From NCBI GenBank assembly GCA_951213105.1, contig OX578136.1:156867178-156931177 (forward strand): a stretch of 64,000 nt of DNA. Reading direction: 5' to 3'. The notes below the pieces were generated by a model, which was not told the origin of the DNA, did not search any database, and was given only the letters and a program-made list of their open reading frames with translations. This document shows positions 24,387 through 35,544 of the stretch, in pieces (position 1 is the first letter of the stretch; the number at the start of each line of letters is the position of its first letter). Origin of the DNA: Amaurobius ferox. Lineage: Eukaryota; Arthropoda; Arachnida; Araneae; Amaurobiidae. The position numbers and the translations under genes were made by a program.

Positions 24387-25407
24387 ACTTTTTTTATATA
24401 CATAATGTATAAGGAAAGTATTGTGACGGGGTGAAAATTCGAATTCGAGTTTTCGACGGGAGAGCACGTTTCAAGCATCCCTGATCACGAATCGAATATT
24501 TTTGAAGTGATGTCTGTGTGTATGTGCGTGTGTGTGTGTGCGAAAGTATGTGTGTGTGTGTGTGCGGAAGTATGTGTGTGTGTGTGTGTGTGTGTGAAAG
24601 TGTGTGTATGTGTGTGTGTGTGTGTTTGTGTGTGTTTCAGTGAGTCCGTGGAGACGATAACGGACGAACGAATGGACCGATTCAAACGAAATTTGGTACA
24701 AAATTCACGATCCGTAAACACTGGAAGCCTATTGTTTTTATTCGAAATCGAATGTTCAGAACCCCCTACATTTTCGAGTGAAATTTTGAAAAAATCGTCA
24801 AAAAATCAAAACTGCTAATAAAGTTACGCAAATAAATATTTCGTATGTAATTTTTCATTACAAAACGATTGACATACATTTTAGAACGCTAACATGAACC
24901 GTTCTCGAGATATTGCACACTTTTAAAAAAATTTATCAAAAAGTTATAAAACAAAAAACAATATATTTCCTATTGAGAAATATGTTAACTTTTCATATGT
25001 AATACCATGCAATAAATTTGGTGACATCATTCTCGTCGATCTAGCTCGTTCCATTCATGAAAATAGATACTTTGAGTAATACTTTTGTATTTGGACGCCA
25101 ATAGTCATTTATCTGCTGTAAGAATAACTTATTTTTCCGTCCATAACGCTTGGCAAGATTTTGGCGACGGATTTGGCGGAATGTCGCCAACTTGGCGACA
25201 TTTTTAATTGTTGCCAAATTAACAAAAATCTCGCCAAATTGATAAAAATGACACTAAATCAATGAAAATGACGACTAATTGAAGAAAATTCATTATCTTG
25301 GAAAGAATATAAGTATCTACTATAAGAATAACATTTTTTTTAACTGTAAAAGTAGTAAATTCGTTGCATTATATAAGGAAAGTCATGTGTTGCCCACATC
25401 AGTTTTT
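24387..25407 (-). repeat. Family B repeat, copy B2
   Basis: It begins with the inverted 3' hairpin (ACTTTTTTTATATACATAAT then GTATAAGGAAAGTA), followed by 'TTGTGACGGGGTGAAAATTC', a long TG microsatellite (24515-24640), the conserved 'CGTTCTCGAGATATTG' block, the TTGGCGA block and the inverted 5' end (GGAAAGTCATGTGTTGCCCA). The Cys/Val- and Thr/His-rich ORFs here are translations of the microsatellite. Confidence 0.88.
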
Positions 25408-25528
25408 TCAATTATGTCGGACTGTTCGAGAATATATCGCAAAACCACAGTGATTAATTGTACGTCTCGAAAAAAGTATATCTCTAGATACATATCTAGT
25501 GTATTTCTAGAACATAGTGATCAGCGTC

Positions 25529-26356
25529 AGACTTCATCGAAAAACATCGACCTTCTCTTTATAAAATCAATTAATATTTCATTCATATCAGCCATGCAGA
25601 CTCCATGGACTAAATTAGTTTGTGTTAAAAAAATACAGGAATTCTAATACAACTCATTCTACATATTTTGCTGTTTACATTTTATATAGGTGAAAAATAG
25701 GCTTAGTCGAAGAAATAATCAAATTTAGATGAGCATTTAAACTCTAATATATTGTCATTGCGTTGTTTCAGTATGTAGATGCACAGAATTTAAGCAAAAA
25801 TAAAGTATTTTTAGGACGGATACAACAATCAATATGAATTAAAAGAACTTTAAAAAATCACGATTTTCAAACAAGATGGATGCCATATATCATTTTGAAG
25901 TGGGTCATGTGATAGTTTCATATCATGGTCACGTGATCGTTTCATATAAGAGGTGTAATTACTATTTTAATTTTTATTTAAAAAACTACTGAATATATTT
26001 CGCTGAATTTTTTTTTATATATTTTGTGGAACAATTTGAATATTATCTAAAATTTTCGAAGCAATTTGTGAATTTTAAATCCGCTTAAAAAATGTTTGAA
26101 AAATTAGGTCCCATAGGGCTCAATGTATTTCATTTTTTCAACCCGGGTTCAATCCAAAACTAATTGGGTGATATTATTCATTTATATTCCCATAGGTCCT
26201 ACAGACCGTCTGAACAACATACTAAAATTTGATTTTGATTAAGTCATTTGTACGGCAGTTATCGTGCTAACGGACAGGCAGACAGACAGACAGACAGACA
26301 GACAGTCAGAATGAACAAAGTCATAAACACTTTTCAACTTTGTTGTAAAGTGTTAA
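25529..26356 (+). repeat. Family A repeat, copy A5 (5'-truncated)
   Basis: The 3' two thirds of family A: 'TTCATTCATATCAGCCATGC', 'TTCAACCCGGGTTCAATCCA', a long GACA microsatellite at about 26275-26305, and the terminal hairpin AACACTTTTCAACTTTGTTG-TAAAGTGTT. It abuts a Helitron fragment (H3) on the right. Confidence 0.85.
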
Positions 26357-26491
26357 TAAAAATCATCTGCATCATAAACATATTGGATTTAAATCCGTTG
26401 TTAAGCGCCATGATATGATTTGCTTCAAATAAATTGTAGACAAAATATCGTCTGAATAATGATATCTCTATGGAAGGTTTGGCGACACTTT

Positions 26492-27798
26492 AAACAAGAA
26501 AGATCAATCATGCTTAAAGCATTGATTATGAAACACTTTCCAACTTCAATGCAATTTTATTTAAACATGTCTAAAATGCAATACATTCCTCGGTAATATT
26601 TTAAAATTTATCACAATTCTGCATTGATTTATTATATTTGAAAACTTAAACCTTCATCGAAAAAAATGAACTTCATTCAAATGACGGCATTGAAATATAA
26701 ATTGCGTGGTTTAAATATCTCTAAAATGCAATACATTCCACGGCAATATTTTTAAATCTATCATAGTACTACGATAATTTATTATATTTGAAAACTTCAT
26801 CGAAAACAACTGAAATTAATTCAAATGACGTCATAGAAAAAATAACACGCCTGGATCTCTCTATAAAAGCAGGATTTCATTCATAACTTTCTCCCATTCA
26901 TTTCATTCATCACAATACTATAATAATTTATTTTATTTAAAAATTAAGACCATGGAGCTACAATTCATAAACTTTATGCTGAAAACTTCATCGAAAAAAA
27001 TCGTCCTTCTGTTTATAAATTCAATTAATATTTCATTCATATCAGCCATGCAGACTCCATGGATTGAATTATTTTGTGTTAAAGAAATAAAGTAATTCTA
27101 ATACAACTCATTCTACATATTTTGCTGTTTACATTTTACATAGGTGAAAAATAGGCTTAGTTGTTGAAATAATCAAATTTGAATGAGAATTTAAACTCAA
27201 ATATATTGTCATTGTGTTGTTTTAGTATGTAGATGCACAGAATTTAAGCAGAAATAAAGTAGTTTTAGGATGGATACAACACTCAATATGAATTAAAAAG
27301 AACTTTAAAAAATCACGAATTTGAAACAAGATGGATGCCATATATCATTTTGAAGTGGGTCATGTGATCGTTTCATATCATGGTCACGTGATCGTTTCAT
27401 ATAAAATGTGTAATTATTATTTTAATTTTTATTTAAAAAACTACTGAATATATTTAACTGAATTTTCTTTTATATATTTTATGGAACAATTTGACTATTA
27501 TCTAAAATTTTCGAAGCAATTTGCGAATTTTAAATCTACTTAAAAAATGTTAGAAAAATTAGGTCTTATAGGGCTCAATGTATTTCATTTTTTCAACCCG
27601 GGTTCTATCCAAAACTAATTGTGTGATATTATTCATTTATATTCCCATAGGTCCTACAGACCGTCTGAACAACATACTAAAATTTCATTTTGATTAAGTC
27701 ATTTTTACGGCAGTTATCGTGCTAACGCGCAGACAGACAGACAGACAGACAGAATGAACAAAGTCATAAACACTTTTCAACTTTGTTGTAAAGTGTTA
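26492..27798 (+). repeat. Family A repeat, copy A6 (full length, with internal duplication)
   Basis: This is the most complete A copy. It has the 5' signature AAACAAGAAAGATCAATCAT, an interior containing two extra degenerate units of about 150-180 bp (26640-26900), the GACA microsatellite (27730-27755) and the terminal hairpin ending TGTTGTAAAGTGTTAA. Its borders are well defined because it sits inside Helitron H3. The sequence AAACACTTTCCAACT near the 5' end repeats the left arm of the 3' hairpin. Confidence 0.88.
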
Positions 27799-28332
27799 AA
27801 TATCGCCAAATTTATCGCCAAGTGGGACTGAAGAACTGACCTCCCCACTTGGCGATAAATTAGCGAATCATCATCACAATACTACCCTCTAAAAAAACAC
27901 AATTAAGTTCATTTATTTAGCACGATTTTATAAATTTCAAGATATTTTTATGGATCTACAAACATTTTCATCAATTTGGTCACATTTTAAAAATTCGCTA
28001 AATGTGTTTCTAACTAAGACGGTTGGACTGACAGAGAAATGCTAACAAAACATCATTTCAGTACTTTTTTCTAACAAAACAAAATAAATTTTATTGATTT
28101 ACCTCGTTTTTATCAATTTGAAGATATTTCAGTCAATTTGGCAACGTTTAAGAAATTTGCCAAGTCAGCAATATCCAGCAAAATTCACAGCTCTAAATTT
28201 GCATATCTGCATGAAATATCGTGATCCCGTTTGTATATACTACATGAAAACGCAAAAATTGAATTAGAAGATATACCCGTTCTATTCCTTTTCTGTTTCA
28301 ACAATCGGATAAATGAATTTATTGGGAAAACC

Positions 28333-28470
28333 CAATATATGAGTTTATTAGCTAAACACAATATATGAGTTTATTGGCTAAACGCAATATATGAGTTTAT
28401 TAGCTAAACACAATATATGAGTTTATTGGCTAAACGCAATATATGAGTTTATTAGCTAAACCCAATATAT
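28333..28470 (+). repeat. 26-bp minisatellite, about 5.3 copies
   Basis: The unit is CAATATATGAGTTTATTAGC plus TAAACA, alternating between TTAGC and TTGGC variants. That alternation suggests a 52-bp higher-order unit. It lies within Helitron H3; the same site in H1 (about 12820-12860) has only two units. Confidence 0.92.
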
Positions 28471-29118
28471 AAGCTTGAAAACTCTTTGTCAAAATAAATG
28501 AAAGTGATGTAGGCAGTTCGAATTTAATACAATTAAAAGCAAAATGTAACCTTCCATTTATAAAATATATTTTTATATCCATTTATTTATAATTTAAATC
28601 GAAAAACTAATAATAAAAATTAACAAACACATTTAATTTAATTGCGTTACTGAGCAACATGCTATAAGATAGAATCTTCCTCAAAAAATGCGAAATTAAA
28701 TAACCATTTTAATTTCTTTACTCTTTTCATTGTTGAGTAAAGCTTGTGAAAAATAAACCATGCAGATAGATTTCCCATTTAAATTCATATTTCAAACAAT
28801 TCATGCTTTCAGATAGTGACTAATTAGAACAAAAATCTTCCCCCAACCTCAGAGATAAAGTTTTAATTCACTTTCACGTTTTAAACAAATTATTTTTAAC
28901 CTCTTTCGTTTGGATAAACCACGGAGTTAAAGAGTAGAACTCATAGGAAAAAGTTTCGTTTTTCTTTAATATCTCTGCAATCCCTAATCTTAGAACTCGG
29001 AACTTGGACTAAATTTAAGTAGGGCTATTTCAAGGCTACCCACAAAATTTCATCAAATTTAGTTCAGGCCTTCTCCCGTGATGATGGGACAGACAGATTT
29101 TCAATTTTATTTATATAT

Positions 29119-30235
29119 ATTATCATAAGTACCATAAATCTTACTCCCACTTACTGACAGATTCTTCCGCTAAAATTTTCAGTAACGTGTTTGCAAATAT
29201 TTTACAGTGTATGGAACAACATGTGTAATGGATTATCTCCTATATAGGTATGTCTTCAAATTAGCATACAGTATTACCGATCAGTTTAATCACATTAAAT
29301 TTCTCCGTTTCACTGACGCGCGACAAATGTAGAAAGACAAATTTTAAAAATCTCAAAAAAATAAACGATTAACTTTTGAATGAAAGTTGATGTAATATTT
29401 AATTTGCATAATCTGGCACTACAAACGTCTTCCACGTAATGGTAGAGAAAGTTTCACTTAAGTATAATATGTTCCTTGCTTGCATAACTGGAATAAGATA
29501 AAATGGCATGGAATTAGAATACATCTGAAAATCAAACGCTGCATTTAATTTACTGAACATTTAAATTACTGGAATGATAAACGAGACACACATTCGCAGT
29601 TGTTTATTATCAGATTCTTCATAAATGGTCAGTGAACGTTAAAACAGCGAAATACCAATAATGATCTTTCTCGGAGGATTCACTCATAACAAGGGTGGGC
29701 TGCAAACGTGGGTCGAAATCTTCATTCAACTTTACTATGCAGTCCATGAAATCGTACAGCAGATCTCTGATAACAATATTACAGCAGAGAGAAACCCCTT
29801 TGGTGTTTCATGCTGCTCTCCCTTTTGATTTCGATCATCCAAGAGAATGTTGTTTAAGGTTGGTATACGTGTATTTTATGCATTTCAGAAAATTATTTGG
29901 AGGAATGAGAGCGAGCAAAATCTTTTAGGGTTGTTTGAAGTAGTTAGTTGTGATAATTTTTATTTCATTTTTTTATTAAGACGAATCATGTAGATGCTGA
30001 ACGAAAAGGAAGAACGTCCACCTAAATGGAAGGAATACATAAAATGTCGTCACGGCATATTGTGTATCCCAGAGGTAACATGGCAATTAGATCGAACTTT
30101 TGTTATTGTTTGAAGTTTCGGAATGAGTGACTGTGGAAACAAATTGGGCGATGGCATGGTTTGAAAACTGCATTCTGCAGATTGGCTAGGAAGTTTTGAA
30201 GTTACATCGATTTTTCAAGAAATTTCCATGAAGAG
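29119..30235. other. Non-coding stretch upstream of the mini-gene candidate
   Basis: No recognised gene. A 77-codon ORF (29695-29928) has no family motif. Confidence 0.45.
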
Positions 30236-30260
30236 TATATAATCCGGTCATCGTTCAGTT
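30236..30260 (+). promoter_or_regulatory. Candidate core promoter of the mini-gene
   Basis: TATATAA (30236-30242) is followed by TTCAGTT (30254-30260), which matches the arthropod initiator TCAGT. The spacing from TATA to the initiator A, about 21 bp, is shorter than the usual 25-30, so the assignment is tentative. Confidence 0.35.
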
Positions 30261-30276
30261 ACTTGTTATAGACGTA

Positions 30277-30458
30277 ATGAGAGTCAAAATGAATTATAAA
30301 TACGTGAGTGTCTTAAGAATTTAGTTTTCTATTTTATGAGAATTTAGTATTTAAATTGATGTTTTCTTTTTCAGACAGTTATTGTTTGTAATTTGGGAAG
30401 ATATTTATCGAGCTATTCGCAGTATGGTGTTATTGTTTATACTTATTGGTGCAAATAA
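30277..30458 (+). CDS. Candidate two-exon mini-gene (36 codons)
   Basis: Exon 1 (30277-30303) encodes MRVKMNYKY and ends at a good donor (GTGAGT, 30304). A 71-bp intron ends in TTTTCTTTTTCAG (30374). Exon 2 (30375-30458) continues in frame with TVIVCNLGRYLSSYSQY and ends VYTYWCK-stop. Overlapping AATAAA signals follow directly (30454-30471), and TATA/initiator-like sequences lie upstream. A tiny first exon of a few codons, then a short intron, is the layout of many arthropod cuticle-protein and secreted-peptide genes. Here exon 2 is far too short for a cuticle protein and has no Rebers-Riddiford motif. It may be a small peptide gene, the remnant of a larger gene, or coincidence. I do not recognise a family. 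Confidence 0.35.
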
Positions 30459-30637
30459 ATAAATGAATAAATTGGTAATAAATAAATAAGTATGTAGATC
30501 TTTTTTTAATTTGGATAGTTAGTAGTAAAACGTTATATGAAATGTAAGATTTTGTGACAAGATCTGGAGAAACGATTTATATAGTTCCCGGTAAATTGAT
30601 GATGTACAACTAATCTACTATCTTTCATTTTTTTAAC

Positions 30638-31320
30638 TAGGGGACTCCGCCTCTTGCTCGCTACGCTTTACCAAACCCTGTAACTCACTTCGCGAATCCG
30701 GAGCCTTCGCTTCCTACTTTCTTGCGCTCGCAAAACTCACATCGCAAATTATGTTTTAGGCAAACTAAAGTTTAAATTGAAAAACAGTTTATTTTAAAAT
30801 ATTTCCCTATTATTTCTCTTCAAATGTACTAAATTTCATAAATTTTTTATGTTATAATTTTTGCGGCACGAAATAGAGAACCTCAAGGGACGTACCGAAC
30901 TTCTCCTCCTACTTGATGGCTCTGGCTGAGCTCGCTTCGAGAGATGGCCAAACTTTTTTCAGTACAAACGTTTTTCAGTACGAGATAAAGAATATCGAAG
31001 GACTCGGCGATACGGAAGAACATTTTTCATAAAAAGTAGAGTAACTCTTGAACTACATCGAAACTAAAATAAAAGTGCCTATACCTGCAAAAATTCGTGG
31101 TCTTGCTGTTGTCAGCCTGTCTAGGACGCGAACTCGCAGCTCAAATATTTTGTCTTCGGCTTTAACATTGAATATTTCTTGAACTAAAGTTTAAATCGAA
31201 AAGAAATTAATTTTGACATGCCCTTTACACATATATTTTCGTAAGCTATAGATTTTGCGGTATGAAACAGCGAAACTTGAGGACCGAGAAATTTGTCAAA
31301 CCGCGTCGGCGTCATCAGCT
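30638..31320. repeat. Diverged repeat with GC-rich CGCT-type block
   Basis: 30640-30750 is an unusually GC-rich stretch with iterated CGCT/GCTCGC motifs (ACTCCGCCTCTTGCTCGCTA). 'ACTAAAGTTTAAATTGAAAA' (30764) through 'GCGGCACGAAATAGAGAACC' recurs in diverged form at 31193-31290. This gives two degenerate units of about 425 bp. No coding frame persists. Family unknown. Confidence 0.55.
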
Positions 31321-31556
31321 ATTGTAATTTAGAGAGAAAATATCGATTTAGATATTTTATGAGTATTATAAGAGTATTTAATCCTAACGCACATCAATAA
31401 CTTATTATTAAGAAAAGGTTCATAAATGTACACGTTAAATATATCTAAACACAAACTAGCTATACTCAATATCAATAAATAAGATTAAACACACAACTTT
31501 GATAGAAGGTCTTTTATTACACTTATAAGGCGTACAAAATGGAAAAAGGCCAGAGA

Positions 31557-31592
31557 GCTTTCGAGCTTTAATACGTTCTTCATCAGTGGCTA
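31557..31592 (-). ncRNA. Hammerhead-ribozyme-like core, left arm
   Basis: On the minus strand: GCCA-CTGATGA-AGAACGTATTAAAGCTC-GAAA-GCTCTC-TGGC. CTGATGA and GAAA are the conserved hammerhead core. The stem II pairing is weak here (GAAC/GCTC), and GCCA/TGGC could form the base of stem I. Stem III is minimal, as reported for ribozymes in Penelope-like elements. Cleavage activity is not shown. Confidence 0.4.
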
Positions 31593-31929
31593 CATGGAAA
31601 GTAAAAAGAATCGTTCATATATAGACCAGTAAAGATGACAAATTTGCTTAAATACAATTAGTAAATAAACATCCGATTATCTAAGGAAAAATACACAAAA
31701 ACATAAAATATTTTTTAACGTATTCAAAAACGAATATATTATGCAAATTTGTCATCTTTACTGGTCTATATATGAACGAGAGATATACTCGTTTTTGAAC
31801 TCGTTAAAAAATATTTTATGTTTGTGTATTTTTCCTTAGATAATCGAATGTTCCTTTACTAATTGTATTTATGCAAATTTGTCATCTTTACTGATCTATA
31901 TATGAACGATCCTTTTTACTTTCCATGTA

Positions 31930-31970
31930 GCCACTGATGAAGAGCGTATTAATGCTCAAAAGCGCTCTGA
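31930..31970 (+). ncRNA. Hammerhead-ribozyme-like core, right arm
   Basis: Plus strand: GCCA-CTGATGA-A-GAGC-GTATTAAT-GCTC-AAAA-GCGCTC-TGAC. Stem II (GAGC/GCTC) is perfect, but the conserved GAAA is AAAA and stem I has one mismatch. This copy is therefore probably inactive even if the family encodes a ribozyme. Confidence 0.35.
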
Positions 31971-32048
31971 CTTTTTTCCATTTTGTACGTCTTATTAGAA
32001 GTGTAATAAAAGACCTTATATCAAAGTTGTGTGCTTAATCTTATTTAT

Positions 32049-33204
32049 TTGAAATCAGACGTGATACCAACTTATTTATACTCAATAGAATCAAAGAGAT
32101 TTCAACTCTCCTAGTGAAGAATTTTAAAAGCTAATATAGCAGACTCAGCAACTAAACGAGATTGCCGAAAACAGTTAATTACAGAGTTGCAAAGTATTCT
32201 CTAATGAATATGAATGAACCATAAAACTGTGTAAGAAGGCATTTTTTCACTCTGCAGGGTTATTAGCGAATGGCTGCTTCATTCAATAATGCTAAAGTAA
32301 ACAAAACTTACATGTACAGGAATCTAATGCACCACCTGTATAAAATGCCGTCCTTCAGCAACCATGCACATTTGTCAACTATTATAGGTGTCACAGTCCT
32401 TGGCGATAAGACTTTTTGAAAGGTGGTATTCATTGTCTTTTATATATGAGTTCCTTGCGTTTTTGATGCCGATTCCCACTTATTAGATAATATTTTACAA
32501 CTATGTAATTGACATCAGTTTCTATCAAACTTTATTGCCGTGTTCGTTATCCTAACATTTTAAATTCGCCACTGGGTGTCACTGCCATCACTTTTTTCTT
32601 TTTACCAGGCATGGTTATGTTACTATAGATGGACCTAACGTGTACACTCATGGATTTTTATTTACAAAATTATTGGGCTCATTCATGGCTTTCCTAAAAA
32701 GATTGTACTGTAATTGTTACCGCTAAAGTGCAGAAATCAGTTATTCTACAAATTATATAGGTGATTAACTAAGGTGATCCGTTGACGTTCCGAAAATTGT
32801 TTCATTTATCAAATTACCTAGGTAATCTGCAAATTACCTAGATAATCTGCACATTACTTACTAGGCACTCGTTAAAGTGAAATAAGATATTTGCTGGAAG
32901 CTAATACAAGTTAATACAAGTTAAAATTCGGTACTTGCTTGCATACTAGGAGCTAAATTTATCTGCTTTAAAAAAAATGCAGAATAACTAGGTAATGTGC
33001 ACATTAACGGCTTTCGAGTTTTAGCCGTAACATATATTACTACGAATCGTATTAAATGTACCTATATCATTGACATGAAGGGCACATTATCAACTTTGAT
33101 TAAGGAGCTTTTAATTCACTTTTAATATGAATGACTTGCAAAAGAAGCCCTTATAAGGACATTTCTACCTTCACTACATACATGGTATAATCTTTAGAGT
33201 AAGC
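32049..33204. other. Non-coding stretch with a small palindromic repeat
   Basis: No gene seen. 32811-32860 holds a 20-bp unit AAATTACCTAGGTAATCTGC repeated about 2.5 times, with an ATTACCTAGGTAAT palindrome in each unit. A related 'CTAGGTAATGTGCACATTA' lies near 32988. Confidence 0.6.
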
Positions 33205-34004
33205 TTTGTGACGGAGACGAGAATTCAAAATTCGAATTCGAGTTTTCAACGGAAAAGCATGATTTACCATCCCTGAACTCGAATCAAACATTTTGGAGTG
33301 ATCCTTGAGTATGTATGTATATCTGTGTGTATGTTATTTTCGTACTGTATGTATGTATGTATGTATGTTATGTGCGTACTATATCTATGTACATGTCTGT
33401 TTGTATGTACTGTGTATGTGTGTATGCATGTGTATGTATGTACATTAGTGGGTGTTATACGTGAGTTTATGGATGCTATATCTCATGAACAAATTGAGAG
33501 TTTTCAAATAAAATTTGGTACGATTATTACACTCAGTAAATACAGCAACACTTCGGATTTTAATTCCAATTCAATGTACGTGGTGTTAAATCGAACCCAA
33601 ATATTATCTGTAATATATGGGGATACATTTGGGAACTAGGCGAATAATCTCGCGAAATACCGCCAACTTAATGATATTTTGCCCCAAATTGACGAAAATA
33701 CCGTCAATATTGCAAAAAAGACGCCACGTTAATTAAAATGACGCATAGTTGACGAATTTGTTATTAAAATACTTTATTATTTGGACTGTATTGCTTATTA
33801 AGGATGCCATCAATATTGTTAATTTTCAAGTTAGAGTTGAGGGAAATATATTTTAATTAGGTACTTCGAAATTGTTATCCATGTTGCCATCCGGAAAATC
33901 GCCAAATGTAACTGTACCATGGCTCTTGTGTACATTATTATTTCTCCTTGAAGGCAGTAACGTTTTTGCATTATGCAAGGAAAGTCAAGTGCTGTGCACA
34001 TCCT
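33205..34004 (-). repeat. Family B repeat, copy B3 (old, diverged)
   Basis: Recognisable by 'TTTGTGACGGAGACGAGAAT', 'CAAACATTTTGGAGTGAT', a TGTA/TG microsatellite (33310-33445), relics of the TTGGCGA block and the inverted 5' end 'GGAAAGTCAAGTGCTGTGCA'. The 3' hairpin is lost. It is the most diverged B copy and is followed directly by B4 in the same orientation. Confidence 0.7.
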
Positions 34005-34010
34005 AATTTT

Positions 34011-34914
34011 ACTTTCCTTATATACATAATGCTTAAGGAAAGTATTGTGACGGGGTCGAAAATTCGAATTCGAGTTTTCGACGGGAGAGAACGTTTCAAG
34101 CATCCCTGATCACGAATCAAACATTTTTGAGGTGATGTCTGTGTGTGTGTGTCAGTGAGCCTGTGGAACCGATATCTCACGAACGAATAGAGCTATTCGA
34201 ATGAAATTTGGTACAAAAGTCACAATCCGTGAATACTGGAAGTCTATTGTTTTTAAACGTAATCGAATGCCCAGAACCTCCCTAAATTGTAGAGTGAAAT
34301 TTTGAAAAAATTATCGAAAATCAAAACCTTTAATATAGTTACGCAAATAGACATTTCTAATGTAATTTTTCTTTAGAAAATGATTGACATAAACTCTAGC
34401 ATGGACCGTTCTCGAGATACTGCACTTTTTTTTAAATAAATTTATCAAAAAATCGCATAAATAAAAAAAATATATTAACTGTTGAGAAACATGTTCACTT
34501 TTCATATATAATACCATGCGATCAATTGGGTGACATCATTCTCGTGGATCTAGCTCGTTCCATTCATGAGAAAAGATACTTTGAGTAATACTTTTGTATT
34601 TGAACCCTAATAGTCAATTATCTGCTATAAGAATAACTTATTTCTCCGTCCATAACTCTTGGCGAGATTCTGGCGCCGAATTTGGCGGAATGTCGCCACT
34701 TTGGCGACTTTTTTATATGTTGCCAAATTAACGAAAATCTCGCCAAATTGATTAAAATGACACTAAATCGGTGAAAATGATGACTAATTGACGAAAATTC
34801 AATTTCTTGGAAAGAATATAAATATCTACTACAAGAAAAACCTATTTTTTATTGTAAAAATAGCAAATCCATTGCATTATATAAGGAAAGTCATGTGCTG
34901 CCCACATCAGATCT
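34011..34914 (-). repeat. Family B repeat, copy B4
   Basis: An inverted 3' hairpin (ACTTTCCTTATATACATAAT, then GCTTAAGGAAAGTA), a short TG microsatellite, the conserved blocks, the TTGGCGA block, and the inverted 5' end (GGAAAGTCATGTGCTGCCCA). It forms a head-to-head pair with B5. Confidence 0.88.
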
Positions 34915-35544
34915 TTTGCAATGTATCTTTAAGTCAAATCACTCGAACAATCTCATTTATCAAACACTATTAAAATGAATTTATTACAGTTAATATTTTC
35001 AAGTGTCAAATTGTACGCTTCTTCCAGGGAAGCACTGCATATTTTAAAGAAAGTTCTTTTTGCAAATATATATAAAATAATTTTAACAATCACACTTTTA
35101 AAAATCCGTAAAAGTAACTCACATTTTTTTCATACCCAAACTGTTTCTGTCAACTGTTTTTGACATAACCATCCATCATCTTAGAAAATCCCTCTTCCAT
35201 ATTTTTGCTTTCCTTTGCAGATTGCAAACAAAAGTCGTCTGCTTCTTTTCTTTTGCTCGGACAAACTTATTCTGCAGACGTCTGCTGTCCTCTTGTCTTT
35301 GTTTTTCAAAATTTGGAAATCTGTCATGTGTGTACGTAAAAGGTGTTTCAAATCTCTGGCGGTACTTTATTTAATGGTTCTATTTTATGAATTTGTTTCA
35401 TATCAAATGTATTTAAATCACAGTGATAAATGTTTTAATCATATTTATAGGAAACATGTAAGAAGAAGGATTTTTAGATGAGCATTTTCTGAGATAGATA
35501 TTTTGTCGGAAACGCGTTTCAAGTTATTCTGAGTACAACATAAA
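34915..35544. other. Spacer between inverted B4 and B5
   Basis: Non-coding; ORFs here are short and without motifs. Confidence 0.5.

Larger units (their letters stand above)
26357..29118 (-). mobile_element. Helitron fragment H3, split by family A copy A6
   Basis: 26357-26491 and 27799-29118 together match H1/H2. Read on the minus strand, the 5' end lies near 29118 (ATATAAATAAAATTGAAAAT, then CTGTCTGTCCC). The CTAG 3' end is absent because the sequence stops at A5. A6 is inserted in an A/T run between 'GCGACACTTT' and 'ATATCGCC'. The element is non-coding. Confidence 0.8.
31478..32048. mobile_element. 570-bp foldback element with long inverted arms
   Basis: The left arm (31478-31737) is the near-exact inverse of the right arm (31786-32048). 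Outer ends read AATAAGATTAAACACACAAC and GTTGTGTGCTTAATCTTATT. The centre (31738-31785) has an extra copy of 'GCAAATTTGTCATCTTTACT'. Each arm carries a CTGATGA...GAAA type motif. Inverted terminal units with ribozyme cores suggest paired termini of a Penelope-like retroelement; a foldback DNA transposon is the alternative. No coding sequence. Confidence 0.75.

Noticed and set aside
24471..24818. Cys/Val-rich and Thr/His-rich ORFs (also at 52850-53198, 53553-53744, 56513-56860, 58351-58695)
   Set aside because: They are six-frame translations of the TG/CA microsatellite in family B copies, with no conserved frame between copies.
28333..28470. CRISPR-like array
   Set aside because: The 26-bp units are contiguous without spacers, inside a eukaryotic Helitron; it is a minisatellite.
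29695..29928. A 77-codon ORF as a coding exon
   Set aside because: A GT donor-like site occurs nearby, but no acceptor, motif or continuation can be identified.
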